A DNA stretch of 9,241 bases, from contig CANJJP010000040.1 of the NCBI GenBank assembly GCA_947474485.1, forward strand, positions 1-9,241, in the 5' to 3' direction. This DNA comes from Bacteroidota bacterium (lineage in GTDB: Bacteria; Bacteroidota; Bacteroidia; B-17B0; Aurantibacillaceae). Below the pieces are notes generated by a model. The model did not search any database, was not told the DNA's origin, and was given only the letters and a program-made list of their open reading frames with translations. Positions 1-6,637 of this stretch are shown here, in pieces (the first letter of the stretch is position 1; each line of letters opens with the position of its first letter). The position numbers were made by a program, and so were the translations under genes.

Positions 1-1490
1 ACATAATCTTGTCCGCTACCTTCAATGCCTCCATTGTATTTATTAAAGTTTACATCTGTTTCTGCTTCACCTACTATTTTTGTAGTATCGTAAGCAGGAT
101 GTGTTGTAACAAATCCTTCGGGCGGAAGTCGGTTATCTTTTAATGTAATAGCAGCTCTTTCTAAAACAGTTGTTTTATCTCCATTTACATCTCCCATTAC
201 CATTTCATACACTTGTGTTTGTGTATCGGTATTAATAATACTGTAATGTGGCTGATGACTTGGAGGCGCATTTTGCAATGCATAATTAGGCGTGAATAAT
301 CCTGATTTAAAAATAGTGTCTTGGTTTGCATCTATTGCCACTACTTGCACCACAGCTCTTCGGCTTGGATATCCAGATGGGAATTTATGCCCAGCTTTAT
401 TGGTTAATTTAAAACGTACAAAAGCACTGTCTTGTGTAACACTGTCTAGTAATAAGTCAACATTTAAAGTATTTAATTTTAAATTACGTGTAGTAACTGC
501 AATAGTAGAATCAAAGTTTTTATCTGATACATTTATTCCTAAAGCCGCTTTGTTATTCTTAATCAACTTCACCATAAATTCATTTCCACCCATAAACTTG
601 TGGCGGTTAAATGGTGAGCGTGGTGGTAAATTTAAATATTGGTTAGCAATAATTACCGAGTCATCAACACGTGGCATGTGGCAATTTTGACAAGTAACAT
701 TATCCGAAGCTGATGATGAATTTAACCACTCATGATAGGTTGCTTGCTCTACATATTTATTACCAGTTAGGTTTCCAGCTAAATCAGCAGTGTTGGTTAC
801 TAAGGTGTGACATGATGAGCATACTTTTGATTCGCTCATGTGTGCTCCATAACTTGGCGTCATACCAACATACAATTGCATTGGCCCCATTACTGGATCG
901 GTGTATGGTCCGTACAAAACTCTATTTGTATCATAAGGTATTTGCCCAGAGAACATTTGTCCAAGTCCGTCAGGTCCAATGGCGTGGCAACCCACACAAC
1001 TAACTCCATTTAAACCCAATGAATCCAATTCTAAATCAGCAATGGTGTAATGTGGATTACCTTTGTAAAAAGAAGTGTAATGTCCCATTGGTGCATGGCA
1101 GGAAGTACATTTATCTTGCAGTTCATTTGCATGAGCTGGATTGATTAAAATCTCATGACTCACCTTTGCTCTCCACAATGGATCTTTAGCAGAGTTTGCC
1201 ATCATAGATGATTCCCAATCATCGAACACGTTTACCGAAACTCCATTAGCATCAACATTAGCATATTGTGTAGAGTCGTATCCATGGCAAGTTCTACACT
1301 CTTTTGATTGCAAAAAATATTGTCCATCTTCAATAGGCTCCAACACTTGCATCAATTGCAATTGCTCTCTTTCCTTTTCAGTGTGAAATCTTTTTTTGTC
1401 ACCGTCTTTTGCAAATGCATTTAAGATGGTGTTAAAGCCCAAAACAAAACTCATAAGAGCTACGATAATGGCGATTTTTTTTAGTTTCAT
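1..1490 (-). CDS. Multiheme c-type cytochrome, secreted (3' end beyond window)
   Basis: Likely a periplasmic or surface electron-transfer protein carrying covalent hemes. The minus-strand frame is open from ATG at 1490 to the left edge, giving 496 residues without a stop; the C-terminus is missing. Residues 1-27 form a signal peptide (KK, hydrophobic core, then NAFA before KD), as needed for periplasmic heme attachment. Five CXXCH heme sites are visible: CRTCH 65-69, CTSCH 128-132, CVGCH 165-169, CSSCH 224-228 and CQNCH 267-271. After the heme region comes a beta-rich part with the motifs GHKFPSGYPSR (367-377) and KDNRLPP (451-457), which I associate with large multiheme cytochrome c family proteins (cytochrome c554-like heme part); this assignment is from memory of the family. 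The start lies 21 bp after the stop of the upstream sensor-phosphatase gene, suggesting co-transcription. There is no Shine-Dalgarno sequence. Redox partner and substrate are unknown; more hemes may lie off the edge. Confidence 0.9.
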   Translation of the reverse strand, partial: MKLKKIAIIVALMSFVLGFNTILNAFAKDGDKKRFHTEKEREQLQLMQVLEPIEDGQYFLQSKECRTCHGYDSTQYANVDANGVSVNVFDDWESSMMANSAKDPLWRAKVSHEILINPAHANELQDKCTSCHAPMGHYTSFYKGNPHYTIADLELDSLGLNGVSCVGCHAIGPDGLGQMFSGQIPYDTNRVLYGPYTDPVMGPMQLYVGMTPSYGAHMSESKVCSSCHTLVTNTADLAGNLTGNKYVEQATYHEWLNSSSASDNVTCQNCHMPRVDDSVIIANQYLNLPPRSPFNRHKFMGGNEFMVKLIKNNKAALGINVSDKNFDSTIAVTTRNLKLNTLNVDLLLDSVTQDSAFVRFKLTNKAGHKFPSGYPSRRAVVQVVAIDANQDTIFKSGLFTPNYALQNAPPSHQPHYSIINTDTQTQVYEMVMGDVNGDKTTVLERAAITLKDNRLPPEGFVTTHPAYDTTKIVGEAETDVNFNKYNGGIEGSGQDY

Positions 1491-1511
1491 GGTATTCGTT
1501 TTTTTAAATAT

Positions 1512-4500
1512 TTATGCTTGTACTTTTACTCCAATAATTAATATGTCATCTATTTGTTCGTGATTACCTTTCCAATCGTTAAAATTTTTGAGAAGTATTT
1601 CACGTTGTTCATCCATCGGTTTAGTGTAAATTTGTCCAAGTAATTTTTGCAAATTACCCACCATCATTTTTTTGCCCCGCTCTCCTCCAAACTGATCGGC
1701 ATAACCATCACTAAATACATACAATGAATCTCCATCTTTCACTTTTATTTCGTGAGGTGTGAAAGGATGTTTTTGTTCTAAGTCTATACCACCGATGGCA
1801 AATTTATCTGGCTTCACAATTTCACAAACACCTTCGCAATCTTTTCTGAAAATCCAAAGCGGACGATTAGCTCCAGCATACTCAATCGTCATAGTTTTTT
1901 TGTTGAAGGCGCAAAGGGCAATGTCCATACCGTCTCTACGTTCAAACTCACCTTTGTTTTGGTTGAGTGCAGCTTTTACACCGCTATCTAAATGATTTAA
2001 AATATTAGCAGGTTCAAAAACATTTTGTTCAGCAACAATCTCTGTTAACAATGAGTTTCCAATAATACTCATGAATGCACCTGGAACACCGTGGCCTGTA
2101 CAATCGCAGGATGCAAAATAATTTTTCCCATCGCGTTTTGCAAACCAATAAAAATCTCCACTCACAATGTCTTTTGGCATGTACAACACAAAAGACTCTG
2201 GTAAATCTTTTTTCAATATTGCCTGCGCGGGTAACAATGCAGTTTGAATATCCTTTGCGTATTTTATACTATCGGTAATTTCATTGTTCTTGTGTTCGAT
2301 AATTGATTTTTGTTCGAGCACTTCTTTGTTAATCAATTCAACTTTTTCTTTCTCATCGCGTAATTCTTTTGTACGTAGGACTACCGTTTCCTCTAGCTTA
2401 ATATTATTTTGACGAAGCTTAGCTGTTTTATAAGTGTTGTATGCATAAATACTTGCAATTACAATTACAACACACATTCCATAAAACCACCATGTACGAT
2501 ACCAAGGTGGAAGAATAGTAAACTTAAAAGTTGTTGGTGTTTCGTTCCAAATACCATCGTTGTTCATTGATTTAAGAAGGAAGGTGTAATCGCCAGGTTG
2601 TAAAGAAGAGTAAGTAACCTCTAAACGTGAAACAGGTGGCGACCAATTATCATCAGCTCCTTCTAGTTTAAATGAGTAAAGAACTTTTGTTGAGTTTGCA
2701 TGACAAATACCAACGAAGTCGAAAGTAACGTGGTTTTTATCATAAGGTAAAACCAATTCATTTGGTAAACCCGAAAGTGTATCAATGCTGCTTGAGTAAT
2801 CAGTAAAATCTGCAGGTTCAAAAAATAAACGAAGTCCGGTTAAATGTGTTCTTGTTTCTTGATAATTAGTTTTATCGAAGCGAGGATTGTAAATAGTTAC
2901 ACCTTTAATTGTTCCGAACCAAATGTTACCATCGTTTCCATGCGCCGCAGCATTCATGTTACACTCCAATCCTTTTAATCCTTCTTCTTTTCCATAATGT
3001 TTGGTTACTATTTTACCTGTTTGATAGTATTCGTTTAAATTTAATCTATCTAATCCGCTATTTGTTCCAATCCATAAATTATTTTTATCATCTAGTTGTA
3101 TTAGCCACACTTGGTTAGATGACAAGCCCATTGTATCGTTAATGTTTTTAAATGTTGTTCCATCAAAATGATACACGCCGCTTTCGGAAGAGAACCAATA
3201 ATTGCCTTTCGAATCTTGAACAGTTGAATAAACAGGAATGTTTTTAAAATTAGTGGAAGCATTAAAATGCGTGATTTTTTTGTTATGATATTTTGTAATA
3301 CCAACATTGGTAGCCAACCAATACGCTCCTTGTTTATCTTGAAATACATTGTAAATGGGAACATCTTCTGTGCCTTTTTTGTCAAGTATTTCAGGAATAG
3401 GAATAAATTTTGTTCCATCAAAATAACATAAGCCATCATTTGTGCCAACCCACATTATACCCTCTTTATCTTTTAACAAGGAATAAATATTAGTATCAGG
3501 AAGTCCGTTTTTTCCCGCATAGTCTTTCATGTTCAAACCATCAAAAACTGAAATGCCGGTTTGAGTGGCAAACCAAATTGCTCCAAACTTATCTTCACTA
3601 ATAGCTTGTACTGTTTTATCAATGATGCGCTGATTTTTTTCTTTAGCGCCAACATGAAAGCGTTTAAACTCTCCATCGCCAATCATAACTGCCCCGCTTC
3701 TTCCCGAGCCAATCCAAACATTTCCTTTCGAATCTTGCAAGCAACAATTCACATAATCTTCAGGCAATCCATTGGCAGCGCTGTAGTTGGTAAACATTTC
3801 GTTGGTGAGTTTTGTAATTCCAAAGCCATTTGTTCCAAACCAATAGTTACCCTCTTTGTCTTGCATTCCGCATAAAACACCATCACCAATTAATCCTTTA
3901 TGTGTTTTGAAATGATTTGCCAATTTATCATTTGCGTATTTATAAATTCCATTTTCGCTACACAACCAAAGCGCATTTTGATTATCCTTAAAAATGCCTG
4001 TAAATCCCACATTGTCTTGTCTACTTATGTTTACTTCTATTTTTTTATCTTGCGGAGAAACAAAAACAGAGCCAGCAACACTTCCTAGTATTACATTTCC
4101 TTTGTGGTCTTCATTAATTGAGCGGATAAAATTTTCGTAAGAAAAAAAGCCATTTTCTTTTGAAAACACAATTGTTTTTTTTGTTTCGGGATTAAATTTT
4201 ATTGCTCCATCTTTCAACGTTCCAAACCACATATTCCCGGCAGCATCTTCAAAAATAGTAAACACCGCTTTGCCAGATAAAATTTCGTTAGGATTAAAGG
4301 GAATTATTTTTCCGTTTACCAAGTTGCAAATTCCTTTATTTGTTCCGATCCAAATTTTTTCGTTTCTATCAATGTAAACAGAGTACACAGCATTTTCTGG
4401 TAGTCCATCTTTGCTTGTGTAATTTTTAAATGTTAAACCGTTATATACACTCAAGCCATCGTAAGAAGCAAAAAACAGCTCGCCTTTTTTGTTTTGAGTA

Positions 4501-4754
4501 ATAGAATAAACGTAATTGCCAATTAAACCATCTTTAGTTGTGTAGTTTTTAAATTTAATTCCATCGTATTTAGAAATACCTCCACCATTTGTTCCAAACC
4601 ACATATAGCCTTTTGCATCTTGAAACAAACTAAAAACTTGAGATTGCGCTAAACCATCTTCTACGTTGTAATTTTTAAAATTATAAGTTTGCCCCAAAGC
4701 AATAAAATTGCAGAGAATAAATACAATAGGTAAAAGTAGTTTGCGAGCTAACAT
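1512..4754 (-). CDS. Propeller/Y_Y_Y transmembrane sensor with SpoIIE-type PP2C phosphatase output
   Basis: A one-protein signalling device: periplasmic sensor, cytoplasmic serine/threonine phosphatase. The N-terminus is a signal peptide (residues 1-21, ending IALGQ). Residues about 25-630 carry 14 Reg_prop blades marked by WFGT-like motifs at W52, F94, W135, W176, I222, W263, W305, W347, W394, W435, W479, W520, W561 and W612, spaced 41-51 residues; this fits two seven-bladed propellers. A Y_Y_Y domain follows (about 668-748), then one membrane span (about 755-773) and a charged coiled coil (780-830). The C-terminal PP2C/SpoIIE domain (835-1078) keeps its metal-binding motifs: VSGDFYW (D867), CDCTGHG (D884), DGMD (941-944), SDG (D1016) and the terminal DD (1069-1070), so it should be active. 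Unlike classical hybrid two-component systems with this sensor, there is no histidine kinase or HTH domain. Substrate by analogy: a phosphorylated STAS or anti-sigma regulator (inference). The ligand is unknown. Confidence 0.95.
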   Translation of the reverse strand: MLARKLLLPIVFILCNFIALGQTYNFKNYNVEDGLAQSQVFSLFQDAKGYMWFGTNGGGISKYDGIKFKNYTTKDGLIGNYVYSITQNKKGELFFASYDGLSVYNGLTFKNYTSKDGLPENAVYSVYIDRNEKIWIGTNKGICNLVNGKIIPFNPNEILSGKAVFTIFEDAAGNMWFGTLKDGAIKFNPETKKTIVFSKENGFFSYENFIRSINEDHKGNVILGSVAGSVFVSPQDKKIEVNISRQDNVGFTGIFKDNQNALWLCSENGIYKYANDKLANHFKTHKGLIGDGVLCGMQDKEGNYWFGTNGFGITKLTNEMFTNYSAANGLPEDYVNCCLQDSKGNVWIGSGRSGAVMIGDGEFKRFHVGAKEKNQRIIDKTVQAISEDKFGAIWFATQTGISVFDGLNMKDYAGKNGLPDTNIYSLLKDKEGIMWVGTNDGLCYFDGTKFIPIPEILDKKGTEDVPIYNVFQDKQGAYWLATNVGITKYHNKKITHFNASTNFKNIPVYSTVQDSKGNYWFSSESGVYHFDGTTFKNINDTMGLSSNQVWLIQLDDKNNLWIGTNSGLDRLNLNEYYQTGKIVTKHYGKEEGLKGLECNMNAAAHGNDGNIWFGTIKGVTIYNPRFDKTNYQETRTHLTGLRLFFEPADFTDYSSSIDTLSGLPNELVLPYDKNHVTFDFVGICHANSTKVLYSFKLEGADDNWSPPVSRLEVTYSSLQPGDYTFLLKSMNNDGIWNETPTTFKFTILPPWYRTWWFYGMCVVIVIASIYAYNTYKTAKLRQNNIKLEETVVLRTKELRDEKEKVELINKEVLEQKSIIEHKNNEITDSIKYAKDIQTALLPAQAILKKDLPESFVLYMPKDIVSGDFYWFAKRDGKNYFASCDCTGHGVPGAFMSIIGNSLLTEIVAEQNVFEPANILNHLDSGVKAALNQNKGEFERRDGMDIALCAFNKKTMTIEYAGANRPLWIFRKDCEGVCEIVKPDKFAIGGIDLEQKHPFTPHEIKVKDGDSLYVFSDGYADQFGGERGKKMMVGNLQKLLGQIYTKPMDEQREILLKNFNDWKGNHEQIDDILIIGVKVQA

Positions 4755-4842
4755 GTTAGGTGGTAAATATAGGGAATTGCAATTAAAAAAGGAAGCCGTT
4801 CATGTATGACTTTTTTTAGTAAATTCGTATAAATAAGTATTT
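4755..4842. promoter_or_regulatory. Divergent intergenic region between sensor and scramblase-like genes
   Basis: This 88-bp spacer separates two divergently transcribed genes, so it should hold both promoters. On the minus strand TATATTTA (4764-4771) matches 7 of 8 positions of the Bacteroidota -7 consensus TAnnTTTG and ends 9 nt before the sensor ATG; no clear TTTG -33 element is present, only a T-run about 19 nt upstream. On the plus strand TAAATTCG (4820-4827) is a poorer match for the scramblase-like gene. A perfect palindrome lies within the spacer. Both promoter assignments are weak. Confidence 0.35.
4775..4784. promoter_or_regulatory. 10-bp perfect palindrome, possible operator
   Basis: AATTGCAATT reads the same on both strands. 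It falls between the -7 candidate of the sensor gene and the T-run where a -33 element would lie, a position where a bound dimeric repressor could block transcription. In AT-rich DNA such a short palindrome can arise by chance, and no second copy was seen. Confidence 0.2.
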
Positions 4843-5430
4843 ATGAACCCAATATTAAACAACAACCAGTTTTTTGTAAAAGAACACACTGGTATTTTTA
4901 AAGCAGCAAATAATTTTGATGTTTTAGACCCTACTTCTAGGCAGATAATTCTTAATTGTAGGGAAGATAATTTAGGTGGATTTACCAAAATGCTTCGTTT
5001 TACTGATTATAAACGCATGACCCCCTTTCATTTAGAAATAAAAACTCCAGCTGGCCAAAAAGTTATAACTGTTAAAAGAGGAATTTCAATTATCTTATCT
5101 ACTGTAGAAGTGTTGGATGAAAACGACAGAATAATAGGATATTTTAAACAAAAATTTTTCTCAATAGGAGGGAAGTTTGATGTGTTAGATGCAAACAACC
5201 AAGTTTTGTGCACGCTAAAAGGTAAATGGACAAGTTGGGATTTTAAGTTTATGCAAGGTGAAACCGAATTAGCACATGTTAGCAAAAAATGGGCAGGTTT
5301 GGGTAAGGAATTATTTACAAGTGCAGATAATTATATGCTTGAAATTAAACCTGTTGTTGCTTCGAACAGCCCAATTCGTCAAATGATTTTAGCGGCTGTT
5401 ATGTGTATTGATATGGTTTTAAAGGAATAG
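4843..5430 (+). CDS. Phospholipid scramblase / LURP-one-related family protein
   Basis: A 195-residue protein with no signal peptide. Its pattern fits the scramblase/LURP-one (tubby-like) fold: an early FDVLDPTSRQIIL segment (25-37), beta-strand repeats echoing each other (FDVLDANNQVLCTLKG about 112-127), a WTSWDFKF segment, and the ending ADNYMLEI followed by a hydrophobic C-terminal helix (about 180-193, AAVMCIDMVLKE). In that family the C-terminal helix is buried in the barrel and need not span the membrane. The assignment rests on overall pattern, not on a catalytic motif. The role in bacteria is poorly defined; lipid binding or membrane association is inference, and scrambling activity should not be assumed. 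It is transcribed divergently from the sensor gene and separated by 74 bp from the next gene, which appears to have its own promoter, so it is probably monocistronic. The ATG at the listed start has no Shine-Dalgarno sequence. Confidence 0.75.
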   Translation: MNPILNNNQFFVKEHTGIFKAANNFDVLDPTSRQIILNCREDNLGGFTKMLRFTDYKRMTPFHLEIKTPAGQKVITVKRGISIILSTVEVLDENDRIIGYFKQKFFSIGGKFDVLDANNQVLCTLKGKWTSWDFKFMQGETELAHVSKKWAGLGKELFTSADNYMLEIKPVVASNSPIRQMILAAVMCIDMVLKE

Positions 5431-5492
5431 CTAATAAATTGTAATGATTTTATTCTTTGTCTAATTCTGTATTTTTACATTGTTAAATAAAA

Positions 5493-5500
5493 TATCTTTG
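5493..5500 (+). promoter_or_regulatory. Bacteroidota-type -7 promoter element, probably leaderless transcript
   Basis: TATCTTTG is an exact match to the Bacteroidota sigma consensus TAnnTTTG. The expected TTTG -33 element is not clear; a T-run (ATTTTT, 5471-5476) lies 16 nt upstream. The ATG of the small membrane protein begins only 5 nt after the element, about where transcription should start, so the mRNA may be leaderless or nearly so. It would drive the small membrane protein and prenyltransferase pair. Confidence 0.55.
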
Positions 5501-5504
5501 CCTT

Positions 5505-5756
5505 ATGTATAGAACAACTTCTTATTTATCTTTAATTCTTGGAAGCTTGGCAGCTTTGTCAGTTATTAGTGTCCAGTTTTTATTTATTGGCTTAATGTGT
5601 TCCATTTTAGGTTTTGCCGCTTCCATCTTTAATATTTTTATTCAAACAAAATATCAAATGGAAAAAAGATTATTTACAAGAGCACACTTAGGTTTGGTTT
5701 TATCATCTATCCCTGTAATTTACATTATTATTATAGTATTGATATTTAAGGAATAA
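5505..5756 (+). CDS. Small hydrophobic membrane protein, unknown function
   Basis: An 83-residue protein that is mostly hydrophobic. Three likely membrane segments are visible: about 6-24, 26-48 and 59-80. A short polar loop, QTKYQMEKRLFTRAH (about 47-61), separates the second and third. There is no separate cleavable signal peptide and no catalytic motif. The layout, two helices then a GLVLSSIP-type third helix, recalls small DUF4190-like membrane proteins, but I cannot assign it firmly. Evidence that it is real: a consensus -7 element just upstream, a membrane-protein composition, and a stop codon only one base before the prenyltransferase ATG, which implies translational coupling. That context suggests it is co-expressed with the prenyltransferase, but no functional link is shown. 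Confidence 0.75.
   Translation: MYRTTSYLSLILGSLAALSVISVQFLFIGLMCSILGFAASIFNIFIQTKYQMEKRLFTRAHLGLVLSSIPVIYIIIIVLIFKE
5748..5752 (+). promoter_or_regulatory. Shine-Dalgarno-like AAGGA before the prenyltransferase start
   Basis: AAGGA lies 5 nt before the prenyltransferase ATG, inside the last codons of the upstream gene. Most starts in this window lack such a sequence and Bacteroidota rarely rely on it, so re-initiation after the adjacent stop may matter as much. The same AAGGA also occurs at the end of the scramblase-like gene, where it simply encodes a Lys-Glu terminus, so chance is possible. Confidence 0.3.
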
Positions 5757-5757
5757 T

Positions 5758-6621
5758 ATGATTGTCGCTGTAAAAAACTATTTCTCGCTTATAAAATTTA
5801 GTCATACTATTTTTGCATTACCATTTGCTTTAATTGGATTTACCTTATCAATAAAGGATGACTTAAGTAAATTTAATCTACTGCTTTTAGTATATGTTGT
5901 CTTGTGCATGGTATTTGCGCGCAGCGCAGCTATGGGCTTTAATCGTTACATCGATAGAAAATTTGATGCAATGAATCCTCGAACTAAAACACGTGAAGTT
6001 CCGGCCGGCGTAATATCAGCAAACGCTGCATTAGCTTTTGTGATTATTACAAGTTTATTATTTGTTGCAACAACATGGTTAATTAATCCAATCTGTTTTT
6101 ATTTATCACCCATTGCTTTATTAGTTGTGTTGGGTTATAGCTACACTAAACGTTTCACTGCTTTGTGCCATATTGTATTAGGTATTGGCTTAGCATTAGC
6201 GCCAATTGGTTCTTATTTAGCTGTAACAGGTGAGTTTGCTTGGCTTCCGTTATTGTTTAGTTTTACTGTTTTGTTTTGGGTAAGTGGTTTTGATATTATT
6301 TATGCATTGCAAGATGAGGAGTTTGATGTGTCGCAAAATTTAAAATCTATTCCGGGTTATTTAGGAAAGAAAAACGCATTGCGTTTAAGCGAATTGTTAC
6401 ATGTGCTAAGTGCAGCAATTGTAATTTTCGCAGGATATTACGCTCAATTTGGAATGATATATTGGGCAGGTGTAATAGTATTTTGCAGCTTATTAATATA
6501 TCAGCACTCTATTGTAAAGCCCACTGATTTAAGCAGAGTTAATTTAGCATTTGGCACAACCAACGGAATAGCAAGTGTTATTTTTGCTTGCTTTACAATT
6601 GCAGATATACTTCTTAAGTAA
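5758..6621 (+). CDS. ubiA: UbiA-family polyprenyltransferase (4-hydroxybenzoate polyprenyltransferase-like, MqnP-type)
   Basis: An integral membrane enzyme expected to transfer a polyprenyl chain from its diphosphate to an aromatic acid in quinone biosynthesis. Both Asp-rich Mg-diphosphate motifs are intact: N62-D66-D70 (FNRYIDRKFD) and D186-D190 (QDEEFD, following GFDIIYAL). The length of 287 residues and about eight to nine hydrophobic helices fit the family. The stretch ARSAAMGFNR plus NPRTKTREVPAG (73-84) resembles the UbiA-like group that includes the futalosine-pathway enzyme MqnP rather than classical E. coli UbiA. Bacteroidota normally use menaquinone, so a menaquinone role is plausible, but MenA or heme O synthase look less likely from these motifs. 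The symbol denotes the family; mqnP may prove correct. The start is fixed by the preceding stop one base away. No other quinone gene is present in the window, and the gene converges on the OmpA-type gene with a 10-bp gap. Confidence 0.9.
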   Translation: MIVAVKNYFSLIKFSHTIFALPFALIGFTLSIKDDLSKFNLLLLVYVVLCMVFARSAAMGFNRYIDRKFDAMNPRTKTREVPAGVISANAALAFVIITSLLFVATTWLINPICFYLSPIALLVVLGYSYTKRFTALCHIVLGIGLALAPIGSYLAVTGEFAWLPLLFSFTVLFWVSGFDIIYALQDEEFDVSQNLKSIPGYLGKKNALRLSELLHVLSAAIVIFAGYYAQFGMIYWAGVIVFCSLLIYQHSIVKPTDLSRVNLAFGTTNGIASVIFACFTIADILLK

Positions 6622-6637
6622 AATAAAAATATTACTT
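6616..6637. terminator. Weak inverted repeat between convergent genes
   Basis: AAGTAA (6616-6621) and TTACTT (6632-6637) form a 6-bp stem around a 10-nt A-rich loop. The arms contain the stop codons of the two convergent genes, so it is placed where a bidirectional terminator would sit. The stem has only one G-C pair and would be unstable; termination here is a guess. Confidence 0.2.

Noticed and set aside
292..1003. Two plus-strand open frames (292-690 and 713-1003).
   Set aside because: They lie antisense to the cytochrome frame, which has a signal peptide and five CXXCH motifs; their own translations show no recognisable domain.
1759..4088. Several short plus-strand frames (1759-1995, 2075-2278, 2909-3118, 3561-3875, 3900-4088) and a minus-strand frame at 3101-3448.
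   Set aside because: All overlap the sensor-phosphatase gene in other frames; the minus one is an out-of-frame copy of the propeller repeats.
4831..4842. AAATA-AG-TATTT inverted repeat touching the scramblase-like ATG.
   Set aside because: Five A-T pairs with a two-base loop cannot form a stable hairpin; expected by chance in such AT-rich sequence.
4800..5285. Minus-strand frames at 4800-4988 and 5028-5285.
   Set aside because: They are antisense to the scramblase-like gene, which has a coherent family-like protein; no domain or start context supports them.
5431..5492. Terminator after the scramblase-like gene.
   Set aside because: No GC-rich stem followed by a T-run is visible in this spacer.
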